Shown one piece after another: positions 1 through 6,790 of a stretch of 16,361 nt of DNA (its first letter is position 1; each line of letters starts with the position of its first letter). The stretch is from positions 1 through 16,361 of the forward strand of contig NZ_CP032281.1 of the NCBI RefSeq assembly GCF_002165305.2. The letters are read 5' to 3'. This stretch comes from Acinetobacter sp. WCHA55 (lineage in GTDB: Bacteria > Pseudomonadota > Gammaproteobacteria > Pseudomonadales > Moraxellaceae). The notes under the pieces were generated by a model. The model was not told where the DNA came from and searched no databases. It saw only the letters and a program-made list of their open reading frames with translations. The position numbers and the translations under genes are program-made.

Positions 1-936
1 ATGCCTACCAGTGAATTAATAGTAAAAGATAACGCTTTAATTAATGCGAGTTATAATTTGGATACCGTAGAACAACGGTTAATTCTACTGGCCATCTTAC
101 AAGCAAGGGAAACAAGAACAGGGATTGATGCAAACACTAGGCTACGGATCCATGCCAGTGACTATATGAGCAGATTTAATGTTAATAAGCATGCTGCCTA
201 CAAAGCCCTAAAAACAGCGGTTACTAACCTTTTTGGTAGACAGTTTAGCTATCAAACAATTGATGAAAAAACAGGAAAATCAAAGAAAGTTATTTCTCGA
301 TGGGTTCAAAATATTTCTTATATTGATGATGCTGCAACCTTAGAGGTTACTTTTACAATGGATGTAGTACCCTTAATTACACGTTTAGAAAAACAATTTA
401 CAAGTTATCAGTTAAAACAAGTTACCCAATTAACAGGAAAATATGCCATTCGACTTTATGAATTGCTTATAGCATGGCGTGAAATCGGTAAGACTCCTAT
501 ATTTGAGGTTTCTGACTTTCGTTCGAAGCTTGGCTTAAGTTCAGATGATTACCCAAGACTAGATACATTTAAACGACGTGTACTTGAATCAGCAGTCAAA
601 CAGATAAATGAACATACAGATATCATCGTTAAAGTTGAACAGCATAAAGAAGGTCGCTCTATTTCTGGATTCTCTTTTAGCTTCAAACAAAAAAGAAATC
701 AGAATAAAACAATAGAACGTAAGAAAGATCCCAATACATTAGATATTTTTTCCAGAATAACAGATGCTCAACGCCACCTATTTGCTAACAAGCTTTCGGA
801 ACTACCTGAAATGGGGAAATACTCTCAGGGCACTGAAAGCTATCAACAGTTTGCAATAAGAATTGCTGAAATGCTTCAAGATCCTGCTAAGTTTCAAGAA
901 TTACATCCTTATCTTGAAAAAGTTGGCTATCGTTAA
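1..936 (+). CDS. repB: Rep_3-family replication initiator (RepB)
   Basis: Plasmid replication initiator that would bind the iterons and open the origin. The 311-aa length and the N-terminal stretch NALINASYNLDTVEQRLILLA (residues 11-31) are typical of Rep_3 (RepB) proteins of Acinetobacter plasmids. The central LTGKYAIRLYELL (about 143-155), followed by a VSDFRSKLGL segment, fits the tandem winged-helix fold of the family. The start is the first base of the window. The last bases of the window (AAAGG, then TGTAGCAA) would give it a ribosome-binding site, and four iterons lie about 55-140 bases upstream across the join, so the sequence was probably linearised here. The second replication gene follows 65 bases downstream. 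The family call is firm; the incompatibility group cannot be assigned by eye. Confidence 0.95.
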   Translation: MPTSELIVKDNALINASYNLDTVEQRLILLAILQARETRTGIDANTRLRIHASDYMSRFNVNKHAAYKALKTAVTNLFGRQFSYQTIDEKTGKSKKVISRWVQNISYIDDAATLEVTFTMDVVPLITRLEKQFTSYQLKQVTQLTGKYAIRLYELLIAWREIGKTPIFEVSDFRSKLGLSSDDYPRLDTFKRRVLESAVKQINEHTDIIVKVEQHKEGRSISGFSFSFKQKRNQNKTIERKKDPNTLDIFSRITDAQRHLFANKLSELPEMGKYSQGTESYQQFAIRIAEMLQDPAKFQELHPYLEKVGYR

Positions 937-943
937 ACTGCTG

Positions 944-957
944 ATGTAACGTTACAT
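944..957. promoter_or_regulatory. 14-bp perfect palindrome between the replication genes
   Basis: ATGTAAC followed by GTTACAT is a perfect palindrome between the two replication genes. The half-site and its flank, GTTACATGAT (951-960), recur exactly at 997-1006 over the start codon of the next gene. A spaced inverted pair, TGTAAC-CAC-GTTACA, lies inside that gene at 1169-1183. The arrangement suggests an operator set for autoregulation, most simply by the helix-turn-helix protein encoded next. The binding partner is inference. Confidence 0.5.
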
Positions 958-1001
958 GATTAATTATTGTCTACAAGCATACAGATTTTTACTTGGGTTA
1001 C

Positions 1002-1550
1002 ATGATGAAAGCACTATCTGTTATTGAGTTATCACAACTTTATGGGATGAATCGACAAAGTATTTATAAGCGTATAAATAAAGGAGATTTATCAAAAAAT
1101 AGTGATGGGAAAATAGATTTATCTGAAGCCATACGAGTATTTGGCGAACCATCTAATAAAAATAGTAATGTAACCACGTTACAGTCTACTGCGGTACAAA
1201 AAGAGACAGAAGTAGACATGCTAAAACAGCAGGTAGACATACTAAAAAAACAGCTAGAACTTGCACATGAGCGGGAAGTTTTCCAACGAGAACAACTAGA
1301 AGCAAAAGACAATCAAATAGAAGCAATACAACGACTGCTAGAAGCCCCAAAAACCAATATGACTACGTTTACCGATCAGAAACCTGGCCAGGATATAACA
1401 ACGGATCCTCGGCCAGAACCAGAGCCGAAAGATGACGGATTGACTACTCCGGAGCAGACGGAAAATAAGCGTATTCCGGTGCCAGAGCATGTTGAACCGG
1501 AGCAGCCGAAAAGAGGGTGGTTAAGCCGGTTTTTCTTGCCGAATGGCTGA
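1002..1550 (+). CDS. Accessory plasmid replication DNA-binding protein
   Basis: Second replication-region protein, of the type usually annotated in Acinetobacter plasmids as a replication or DNA-binding protein downstream of repB. From the chosen ATG it is 182 aa; a TTG at 993 and an ATG at 1005 are alternatives, and none has a strong ribosome-binding site. Residues about 6-30 (LSVIELSQLYGMNRQSIYKR) form a MerR/excisionase-like helix-turn-helix. Residues about 68-112 are a charged coiled coil (VDMLKQQVDILKKQLEL and on), which implies an oligomer. A proline- and acid-rich linker (PRPEPEPKDD) follows, and the protein ends in a basic, aromatic tail, PKRGWLSRFFLPNG. The tail-coding part (about 1380-1550) looks more GC-rich than the rest. 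Its biochemical role is not established here; copy control or partition-like functions are possible. Confidence 0.8.
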   Translation: MMKALSVIELSQLYGMNRQSIYKRINKGDLSKNSDGKIDLSEAIRVFGEPSNKNSNVTTLQSTAVQKETEVDMLKQQVDILKKQLELAHEREVFQREQLEAKDNQIEAIQRLLEAPKTNMTTFTDQKPGQDITTDPRPEPEPKDDGLTTPEQTENKRIPVPEHVEPEQPKRGWLSRFFLPNG

Positions 1551-1577
1551 GGACATTATTCAACTGAGCTAATCAAA

Positions 1578-1612
1578 GGCGTGGAACATTGATCAAAGAA
1601 TAGGCGTGGAAC
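1578..1612 (+). repeat. Direct repeat GGCGTGGAAC, two copies
   Basis: GGCGTGGAAC occurs at 1578-1587 and 1603-1612, 25 bases apart, each preceded by ATCAAAG. It lies just after the second replication gene. Function is unknown. Confidence 0.6.
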
Positions 1613-1625
1613 GTGAATAATCATA

Positions 1626-1675
1626 AAAAAGCCGTTCCAGTGCGCTGAACCCTAGAACGTCTTTGACTAAGATAT
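1626..1675 (-). terminator. Possible minus-strand terminator left of the msr(E) module
   Basis: Read on the minus strand, the arms CGTTC and GAACG, with an inner CAG/CTG stem, are followed by GGCTTTTTT. No obvious minus-strand gene ends here at present. It sits about 30 bases outside the first pdif site. The fold is imperfect, so confidence is limited. Confidence 0.4.
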
Positions 1676-1700
1676 TGATGCTTATAGAGAAATTTCAAGC

Positions 1701-1728
1701 ATTACGTATAACGCGTATTATGTTAATT
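1701..1728 (+). other. pdif site 1 (C/D orientation)
   Basis: XerC arm ATTACGTATAA (1701-1711), 6-bp spacer CGCGTA, XerD arm TTATGTTAATT (1718-1728). The match to dif-type sites is strong in both arms. The conserved flank TTAGAAAATCTTCA follows the XerD arm and nearly repeats at the pdif site at 11214. Confidence 0.9.
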
Positions 1729-1793
1729 TTAGAAAATCTTCACTACTATTATTTTAAAATAAGCCTTATATCCAAGCATAAAACAAGGTTGTC

Positions 1794-1822
1794 TAGACTT
1801 CTTTTAACAGTAAAGTTATCAT
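1794..1822 (+). promoter_or_regulatory. Candidate msr(E) promoter
   Basis: TAGACT (1794-1799) and TATCAT (1817-1822) are separated by 17 bases and lie about 30 bases upstream of the first leader ORF. An alternative overlapping pair is TTGTCT (1789-1794) with TAAAGT (1811-1816), spacer 16. Either would place the transcript start before the leader peptides and hairpins. Assigned by eye only. Confidence 0.4.
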
Positions 1823-1852
1823 AAAACTGAATTTTATTTTTTAGGTAAGTTT

Positions 1853-1876
1853 ATGCATTCTATCCGCATTCGTTAA
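1853..1876 (+). CDS. Putative macrolide-sensing leader peptide 1 (MHSIRIR)
   Basis: A 7-codon ORF reading Met-His-Ser-Ile-Arg-Ile-Arg-stop. A ribosome-binding site, AGGTAAG, lies at about 1843-1849. The peptide ends in Arg-Ile-Arg, a +X+ motif. In the established ErmD leader class (MRLR), macrolide-bound ribosomes arrest on such motifs. Codons 4 to 8 overlap the left arms of a long inverted repeat (1861-1884 with 1924-1951), so a stalled ribosome would stop that hairpin forming. An intrinsic terminator lies 150 bases downstream, before msr(E). Seen: ORF, ribosome-binding site, repeat. Inferred: translation and drug-dependent stalling. It could be chance, but position and motif fit well. Confidence 0.65.
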   Translation: MHSIRIR

Positions 1877-1951
1877 GACACAACTATTTGCATAGTGACA
1901 CTATTTTATAATGGTGGGCTTTTGTTGTGTCTTTAAGAATATATGCGGATA
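1861..1951 (+). promoter_or_regulatory. Long leader hairpin upstream of msr(E)
   Basis: Two nested perfect arms: TATCCGCAT (1861-1869) pairs with ATGCGGATA (1943-1951), and AAGACACAAC (1875-1884) pairs with GTTGTGTCTT (1924-1933). The left arms overlap the 3' half and stop codon of leader peptide 1. The loop contains GGTGGGC (1913-1919), which could pair with GTCCACC (2032-2038) in the downstream terminator as an alternative fold. The role in attenuation is inferred. Confidence 0.65.
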
Positions 1952-1961
1952 TATAAAGTAA

Positions 1962-1988
1962 AAGTATGCTTAATTTATAAGTATGCTT
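1962..1988 (+). repeat. AAGTATGCTT direct repeat in the msr(E) leader
   Basis: Two exact 10-bp copies at 1962-1971 and 1979-1988, 17 bases apart, between the long hairpin and the terminator. They could be a protein-binding site or part of an alternative RNA fold. No function can be assigned. Confidence 0.5.
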
Positions 1989-2023
1989 TTAGTGCATAGT
2001 TTCCAGTTATAACTTAATTGACT

Positions 2024-2062
2024 AGCTATTTGTCCACCCTGTGGATGAATAGCTTTTTTTTT
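2024..2062 (+). terminator. Intrinsic terminator (attenuator) in the msr(E) leader
   Basis: A 14-bp stem pairs 2024-2037 with 2041-2054: AGCTATT with AATAGCT, two G-U pairs, and TCCAC with GTGGA. The loop is CCT and nine T residues follow (2054-2062). It stands between the promoter and msr(E), so it would shut the operon off unless prevented. The GGGAGG ribosome-binding site of leader peptide 2 begins immediately after the T run. Confidence 0.85.
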
Positions 2063-2076
2063 GGGAGGACACTGTG

Positions 2077-2100
2077 ATGCTAGCTTTTGTTTTCACCTAA
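2077..2100 (+). CDS. Putative leader peptide 2 (MLAFVFT)
   Basis: A 7-codon ORF, Met-Leu-Ala-Phe-Val-Phe-Thr-stop, with a very strong ribosome-binding site GGGAGG (2063-2068). The AFVF core resembles the IFVI and IAVV class of macrolide-arrest leaders (ErmC and ErmA type). The stop codon is two bases before the left arm of a hairpin (CCTGTTT, 2103-2109) whose right arm (AAACAGG, 2134-2140) masks part of the msr(E) ribosome-binding site. A ribosome paused on codons 5-7 would cover the left arm and free that site. This is the geometry of erm-type translation attenuation. Translation and arrest are inferred. Confidence 0.65.
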   Translation: MLAFVFT

Positions 2101-2102
2101 AT

Positions 2103-2142
2103 CCTGTTTGCTGCATAAAAAATTTCAAGAGCTAAACAGGAG
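2103..2142 (+). promoter_or_regulatory. Hairpin masking the msr(E) ribosome-binding site
   Basis: CCTGTTT (2103-2109) pairs with AAACAGG (2134-2140), and GCT (2110-2112) can extend the stem against AGC (2130-2132) with one bulged T. The msr(E) ribosome-binding site AGGAG (2138-2142) is partly inside the right arm. This fits a translational attenuator opened by a ribosome stalled on leader peptide 2. Confidence 0.7.
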
Positions 2143-2151
2143 TAAATAAAA

Positions 2152-3627
2152 ATGAGTTTAATTATTAAAGCGAGAAACATACGCTTGGATTATGCTGGGC
2201 GTGATGTTTTGGATATTGATGAATTGGAAATTCACTCTTATGACCGTATTGGTCTTGTGGGTGATAACGGAGCAGGAAAGAGTAGTTTACTCAAAGTACT
2301 TAATGGCGAAATTGTTTTAGCCGAAGCGACATTACAGCGTTTTGGTGATTTTGCACATATCAGCCAACTGGGCGGAATCGAAATAGAAACGGTCGAAGAC
2401 CGGGCAATGTTATCTCGCCTTGGTGTTTCCAATGTACAAAACGACACAATGAGTGGCGGAGAGGAAACTCGTGCAAAAATTGCTGCCGCATTTTCCCAAC
2501 AAGTACATGGCATTCTAGCGGATGAACCAACCAGCCACCTTGATCTCAATGGAATAGATCTACTTATTGGTCAACTTAAAGCATTTGATGGAGCATTACT
2601 TGTTATCAGTCATGACCGATATTTTCTTGATATGGTTGTAGACAAGATATGGGAGTTAAAAGACGGTAAAATTACGGAATATTGGGGTGGTTACTCGGAT
2701 TACTTGCGTCAAAAAGAAGAAGAGCGACAACACCAAGCCGTAGAATATGAGCTGATGATGAAGGAACGGGAGCGATTAGAATCTGCTGTGCAAGAAAAAC
2801 GCCAGCAAGCTAATCGATTAGACAATAAGAAAAAAGGAGAAAAATCCAAAAACTCTACCGAAAGTGCTGGACGACTTGGGCATGCAAAAATGACTGGCAC
2901 CAAGCAAAGAAAACTGTATCAGGCAGCTAAGAGTATGGAAAAGCGTTTGGCTGCATTAGAAGATATTCAAGCACCAGAGCATTTGCGTTCTATTCGTTTT
3001 CGTCAAAGTTCAGCCCTAGAACTGCACAATAAGTTCCCGATTACGGCAGATGGTCTGAGCTTAAAATTTGGTAGCCGTACTATCTTTGATGACGCTAACT
3101 TTATAATACCGCTTGGCGCTAAAGTCGCTATAACTGGATCGAATGGAACAGGGAAAACGTCCTTGTTAAAAATGATATCAGAACGTGCTGATGGATTAAC
3201 CATATCTCCAAAAGCTGAAATTGGCTACTTTACACAAACAGGATATAAATTTAACACGCATAAATCTGTGCTCTCCTTTATGCAGGAAGAGTGCGAGTAC
3301 ACAGTTGCGGAAATTCGTGCAGTATTGGCTTCAATGGGGATCGGAGCGAATGATATTCAAAAAAACTTATCCGACTTATCGGGAGGTGAAATCATCAAAC
3401 TGCTTTTATCCAAAATGCTTTTAGGAAAATATAATATTTTGCTTATGGATGAACCAGGAAACTATCTTGACCTAAAAAGTATTGCCGCATTAGAAACAAT
3501 GATGAAGTCCTATGCAGGAACTATTATCTTCGTATCTCATGACAAGCAATTGGTCGATAATATTGCTGACATTATCTACGAGATCAAAGACCACAAAATC
3601 ATCAAGACTTTTGAGAGAGATTGTTAA
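2152..3627 (+). CDS. msr(E): Msr(E) ABC-F ribosomal protection protein
   Basis: An ABC-F ATPase of the antibiotic-resistance class. It binds macrolide-stalled ribosomes at the E site and displaces macrolides and streptogramin B; it is not a transporter and has no membrane segments. At 491 aa it matches Msr(E). Domain 1 has Walker A GDNGAGKS (about 37-44), signature SGGE (101-104) and Walker [12 protein letters not shown], with the catalytic Glu near 126. A long charged interdomain linker (about 180-260, rich in Glu, Lys and Arg) is the part that reaches the peptidyl-transferase centre. Domain 2 has GSNGTGKTS (about 327-335), signature LSGGE (near 410) and [10 protein letters not shown] (near 433). 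mph(E) follows after 55 bases, presumably on the same transcript. Expression appears to be controlled by the two-leader attenuator upstream. Confidence 0.96.
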   Translation: MSLIIKARNIRLDYAGRDVLDIDELEIHSYDRIGLVGDNGAGKSSLLKVLNGEIVLAEATLQRFGDFAHISQLGGIEIETVEDRAMLSRLGVSNVQNDTMSGGEETRAKIAAAFSQQVHGILADEPTSHLDLNGIDLLIGQLKAFDGALLVISHDRYFLDMVVDKIWELKDGKITEYWGGYSDYLRQKEEERQHQAVEYELMMKERERLESAVQEKRQQANRLDNKKKGEKSKNSTESAGRLGHAKMTGTKQRKLYQAAKSMEKRLAALEDIQAPEHLRSIRFRQSSALELHNKFPITADGLSLKFGSRTIFDDANFIIPLGAKVAITGSNGTGKTSLLKMISERADGLTISPKAEIGYFTQTGYKFNTHKSVLSFMQEECEYTVAEIRAVLASMGIGANDIQKNLSDLSGGEIIKLLLSKMLLGKYNILLMDEPGNYLDLKSIAALETMMKSYAGTIIFVSHDKQLVDNIADIIYEIKDHKIIKTFERDC

Positions 3628-3682
3628 TGATAGCCAATCTAATCCGAACATTAATTATTGAACTCTTTAAAGGAAATTAAAA

Positions 3683-4567
3683 ATGACAATTCAAGATATT
3701 CAATCACTTGCTGAAGCACACGGCTTGTTGCTTACGGACAAAATGAATTTCAATGAAATGGGCATTGATTTTAAGGTCGTTTTTGCTCTTGATACAAAGG
3801 GGCAACAATGGTTGCTGCGTATTCCTCGTCGTGATGGCATGAGGGAACAAATCAAGAAAGAAAAACGCATTTTAGAATTGGTAAAAAAACATCTTTCTGT
3901 AGAGGTTCCTGATTGGAGAATTTCATCTACAGAATTAGTGGCTTATCCCATACTTAAAGATAATCCTGTTTTAAATTTGGATGCTGAAACCTATGAAATA
4001 ATTTGGAATATGGACAAAGATAGCCCGAAATACATAACATCTTTGGCAAAAACCTTATTTGAAATCCATAGTATTCCTGAAAAAGAAGTTCGGGAAAATG
4101 ATTTGAAAATTATGAAACCTTCAGATTTAAGACCTGAAATAGCAAACAATTTGCAGTTAGTAAAATCTGAAATTGGTATAAGTGAGCAATTGGAAACCCG
4201 CTACAGAAAATGGTTGGATAATGATGTTCTATGGGCAGATTTCACCCAATTTATACATGGCGATTTATATGCTGGGCATGTACTAGCTTCAAAGGATGGA
4301 GCTGTTTCAGGCGTTATTGATTGGTCAACAGCCCATATAGATGACCCAGCGATTGATTTTGCTGGGCATGTAACTTTGTTTGGAGAAGAAAGCCTCAAAA
4401 CTCTAATCATCGAGTATGAAAAACTAGGGGGTAAAGTTTGGAATAAACTATATGAACAGACTTTAGAAAGAGCAGCGGCCTCTCCTTTGATGTATGGTTT
4501 ATTTGCCTTAGAAACTCAAAATGAAAGCCTTATCGTTGGAGCAAAAGCTCAGTTGGGAGTTATATAA
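3683..4567 (+). CDS. mph(E): Mph(E) macrolide 2'-phosphotransferase
   Basis: A cytoplasmic kinase that inactivates macrolides by phosphorylating the 2'-OH of the desosamine sugar. At 294 aa it has the length of Mph(E). The aminoglycoside/macrolide phosphotransferase fold is shown by LLRIPRR near residue 43, the catalytic loop HGDLYAGH (192-199, with D194 as the expected catalytic base) and the metal-binding IDW motif (D213). The ribosome-binding site AAAGGAAA lies 8 bases upstream. It is co-directional with msr(E), 55 bases after it. Together they give drug inactivation plus target protection, and both sit inside the pdif module. Confidence 0.96.
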   Translation: MTIQDIQSLAEAHGLLLTDKMNFNEMGIDFKVVFALDTKGQQWLLRIPRRDGMREQIKKEKRILELVKKHLSVEVPDWRISSTELVAYPILKDNPVLNLDAETYEIIWNMDKDSPKYITSLAKTLFEIHSIPEKEVRENDLKIMKPSDLRPEIANNLQLVKSEIGISEQLETRYRKWLDNDVLWADFTQFIHGDLYAGHVLASKDGAVSGVIDWSTAHIDDPAIDFAGHVTLFGEESLKTLIIEYEKLGGKVWNKLYEQTLERAAASPLMYGLFALETQNESLIVGAKAQLGVI

Positions 4568-4645
4568 TTTAAAAATATGATTGCTGAGAACTGCCTTGTT
4601 TTGAAACTTGGTTGGCTTTAATTAGTTTTTAGTATTCTTTATAGA

Positions 4646-4669
4646 AAATGCCTCGATCAAGGGGCATTT
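4646..4669 (+). terminator. Hairpin downstream of mph(E)
   Basis: AAATGCCTC (4646-4654) pairs with GGGGCATTT (4661-4669), with one G-U pair and loop GATCAA. No T run follows on the plus strand, so it may slow or partly terminate the msr(E)-mph(E) transcript, or only protect its 3' end. It lies just inside the D/C pdif site. Confidence 0.45.
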
Positions 4670-4678
4670 CTAACAATC

Positions 4679-4706
4679 ATTTAACATAAAATTTCTTATG
4701 TGAAGT
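4679..4706 (-). other. pdif site 2 (D/C orientation)
   Basis: On the plus strand: XerD arm complement ATTTAACATAA (4679-4689), spacer AATTTC, XerC arm complement TTATGTGAAGT (4696-4706). The XerD half is canonical; the XerC half is diverged. It closes the msr(E)-mph(E) module. Confidence 0.85.
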
Positions 4707-4718
4707 AACCTGAATGCA

Positions 4719-4726
4719 GCGGTGCC
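4719..4726 (+). repeat. Target-site duplication, left copy (IS256-family)
   Basis: GCGGTGCC, matching 6026-6033 exactly. Removing the element restores GCGGTGCCCC-ATTG-GGGGCGC, a GC-rich inverted repeat, so the element inserted into a hairpin-forming sequence. Confidence 0.85.
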
Positions 4727-6025
4727 GAGGGCGTTCAAAGTTCTGTGTCAGTAAATTTGACTAGATTTTAATTATATCATCTAATCGACCTTCAAAGTAA
4801 ATGGATAATTGAGTAATGGTTTGTCCCCATTCCTGAATAGGCATTGTCCATTTTTCTGATGCCTGTTGAATACCAATATACAGTAATTTCATCAGACTAT
4901 CCTCATTGGGGAAAGCTCCTTTGGTTTTGGTTAGTTTGCGGAATTGACGATGTACGGCTTCAACGGCATTGGTGGTGTAAATCGGCTTCCTAATCGCTTT
5001 AGGGTATTTGAAATAGGCGGATAGTAGATGCCATTTGGTACGCCATGACTGAATGACCACACCATATTTTTCGCCCCATTTTTCTTCTAGCTCATCCAGT
5101 GCTACTTCTGCCGCCCCTTTGGTATCAGCACGGTAAATTGGCTTTAAATCAGCCATAAATGCCTTCTGATCTTTACTGGCAACATAGCGTAAAGAATTAC
5201 GGATTTGATGAACGATACACAGTTGTATTTCTGTTTGAGGGTAAATCGCTGCTATGGCTTCGGGGAAACCTTTTAGTCCATCTACACAGGCAATCAGAAT
5301 ATCCTGAACACCACGATTTTGTAGGTCTGTCAGTACACTAAGCCAATGGTTCGCCCCTTCGCTTTCCGACAAATGCAAGCCGAGTAGTTCCTTCTTACCT
5401 TCAACATTTAAAGCTAAAATGGTATAGATCGCTTTGCTCACATAAACACCTTTATCCTTCACTTTGTAATGTATGGCATCTAACCAAACAAAGGGATAAA
5501 TTGTATCGAGTGGGCGTTGTTTCCATGCTTGTAACTGAGGGAGGAGCTTATCTGTAATATTGGTGATAGCACCATCTGAAATCTCCAATCCATACATATC
5601 AGCAACATGCTTTTGAATATCACGATAGCTCATACCAAGTGCATAGAGTGATATGATTTTATTGTCAATTTCTTCTGATAATTTGGTCTGGTTCTTTTTA
5701 ACTAACTGTGGCTCAAATTCACCATTTCGATCTCTAGGGGTTTCAAGCTCAAATGAACCTGATGTAGATTTTACTGTCTTGCGAGTATAGCCATTGCGGC
5801 GATTACCTTGTTTCGGATTCGCTTCAATGTAATTCTCGATTTCTGCTTCAAGAGCAGCTTCGGTCAGCTGTTTAATTAAAGGGGTGAGTATGCCATTTTC
5901 TCCAGTCAGTGCTTGTCCTGACTGGAGTTGTTTTAAGGCTGTTTCAAAATCAAATGTAGTTGCCATAGTGCATCATTCCTGTTTTTAACAGTTTAAGGAA
6001 ATGACACAGTTTTTTGAACACTACC
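4727..6025 (-). mobile_element. IS256-family insertion sequence, complete
   Basis: The 1299-bp element is bounded by imperfect inverted repeats. The left end, GAGGGCGTTCAAAG then TTCTGTGTCA, aligns with the complement of the right end, GGTAGTGTTCAAAA then AACTGTGTCA. It is flanked by an exact 8-bp target duplication, GCGGTGCC, at 4719-4726 and 6026-6033, a size usual for this family. Intact ends, duplication and transposase point to a recent insertion. The exact IS name cannot be given without a database. Confidence 0.9.
4761..5966 (-). CDS. IS256-family transposase
   Basis: A full-length 401-aa DDE transposase of the mutator/IS256 type. The expected catalytic residues are visible: D163 in FVWLDAIHYK, D229 in ACVDGLKGFPEA and E336 in TTNAVEAVHRQFRK. 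Between the second and third sits the family's C/H motif (LCIVHQIRNS, about 249-258). The N-terminal region NRRNGYTRKTVKS (55-67) is also typical. The start ATG lies 59 bases inside the right end, and the stop is 34 bases inside the left end. It is opposite in direction to mph(E) and co-directional with the resolvase gene. Confidence 0.95.
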   Translation of the reverse strand: MATTFDFETALKQLQSGQALTGENGILTPLIKQLTEAALEAEIENYIEANPKQGNRRNGYTRKTVKSTSGSFELETPRDRNGEFEPQLVKKNQTKLSEEIDNKIISLYALGMSYRDIQKHVADMYGLEISDGAITNITDKLLPQLQAWKQRPLDTIYPFVWLDAIHYKVKDKGVYVSKAIYTILALNVEGKKELLGLHLSESEGANHWLSVLTDLQNRGVQDILIACVDGLKGFPEAIAAIYPQTEIQLCIVHQIRNSLRYVASKDQKAFMADLKPIYRADTKGAAEVALDELEEKWGEKYGVVIQSWRTKWHLLSAYFKYPKAIRKPIYTTNAVEAVHRQFRKLTKTKGAFPNEDSLMKLLYIGIQQASEKWTMPIQEWGQTITQLSIYFEGRLDDIIKI

Positions 6026-6033
6026 GCGGTGCC
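6026..6033 (+). repeat. Target-site duplication, right copy (IS256-family)
   Basis: GCGGTGCC, identical to 4719-4726; it defines the right end of the element at 6025. Confidence 0.85.
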
Positions 6034-6063
6034 CCATTGGGGGCGCGTTGAGATAAGCCTCTT

Positions 6064-6675
6064 TTAGATAACTTTAGCAACTCGATAGACAGTTGCAACT
6101 CCACAATTCACTGCTTTGGCAATTTCTTCCTTAGTCATATTGCCAACTACTAGCAATTCTTTTATTCGTTTATGTTTAGCCTCATTTGCCTTCTTGCCTG
6201 TTGGTTTGTAACCCGAACGTGCCAGGCCCTGCTTAATACGTTCTATACGTTTCTCATTGTCTAGGCGGGCCATTGTTGCCAGAAGATCAATCAACATATT
6301 GTTGATGAGTTCCAAGATTGAATGAGTAATGCTGTCACTGGTTTGAATCATTTGGTAGGTAGTAGGAAGATCTGCTACGACTAAACGAAGTCCCTTCTCC
6401 TGGATCCTGCGCTTCAGCTCTTGAAAATCTCGTTGGGTTAGGCGTGATAAGCGGTCAATACTTTCAACTAACAATGTGTCACCTTGATTTGCTTCTGACA
6501 GTAGCTTATTCAATTCAGGTCGGTCTAACTTCGTACCACTATAGTTTTCCACGTACACAATGGTTTCACCCAAATTCAAGTTTTGGTTTAGATCCTGAAG
6601 AATCTGCAAAGCCCTTTCTGCATCTTGATCTTTAGTTGAAGCTCGTAGATAAATACGTGTATTCATTTCTATCAT
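6064..6675 (-). CDS. Serine recombinase (resolvase/invertase family)
   Basis: A small serine recombinase, 203 aa from the first Met. The catalytic motif is YLRASTKDQ, with the nucleophile Ser at 13. Starting at the internal Met4 instead puts it at Ser10, the usual position, so the true start may be 6666. Other resolvase motifs are VENYSGTKLDRPELNKLL (about 42-59), VESIDRLSRLTQRD (about 70-83) and the LATMARLDNEKRIERIKQGLARSG helix (about 132-155). The C-terminal MTKEEIAKAVNCGVATVYRVAK is the helix-turn-helix that reads DNA. No Tn3-type transposase is nearby, so it may be a plasmid multimer resolvase or a transposon relic. Repeats directly upstream look like its target or operator site. Confidence 0.93.
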   Translation of the reverse strand: MIEMNTRIYLRASTKDQDAERALQILQDLNQNLNLGETIVYVENYSGTKLDRPELNKLLSEANQGDTLLVESIDRLSRLTQRDFQELKRRIQEKGLRLVVADLPTTYQMIQTSDSITHSILELINNMLIDLLATMARLDNEKRIERIKQGLARSGYKPTGKKANEAKHKRIKELLVVGNMTKEEIAKAVNCGVATVYRVAKVI

Positions 6676-6772
6676 TTAATCTTAATTCTATTAGATTAAT
6701 GATAATACTATCATTTAATTATTGCATTAAGTCTAATGATAGATATTGTATGCGATTTGGCTCGCTATCATT
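6669..6772. repeat. Array of CTATCATT motifs upstream of the resolvase (candidate res site)
   Basis: CTATCATTTAAT occurs exactly at 6669-6680 and 6708-6719, 39 bases apart. Related copies are ATTAATGATA (6696-6705, inverted), AATGATAG (6735-6742, inverted) and CTATCATT (6765-6772). Five half-site-like copies in both orientations over about 105 bases, beginning at the resolvase start, resemble a resolution site overlapping the gene's promoter. The function is inferred from position and spacing. Confidence 0.55.
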
Positions 6773-6790
6773 CAGGTATAGTCTTTTGAT

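Larger units (their letters stand above)
1701..4706. mobile_element. pdif module carrying msr(E)-mph(E)
   Basis: The segment is bounded by inversely oriented XerC/XerD sites at 1701-1728 (C/D) and 4679-4706 (D/C). It carries only the macrolide resistance operon and its leader. From published work on Acinetobacter plasmids, msr(E)-mph(E) is known as a discrete pdif module thought to move by XerC/XerD action. No transposase lies inside it. Confidence 0.85.

Noticed and set aside
1888..1912. TTGCAT and TATAAT as the msr(E) promoter
   Set aside because: The spacer is only 13 bases and the start would fall inside the long hairpin, after leader peptide 1. The pairs upstream at 1789-1822 fit better.
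2238..3424. Several open frames opposite to or overlapping msr(E)
   Set aside because: They lack ribosome-binding sites and are antisense or out of frame with a well-defined ABC-F gene.
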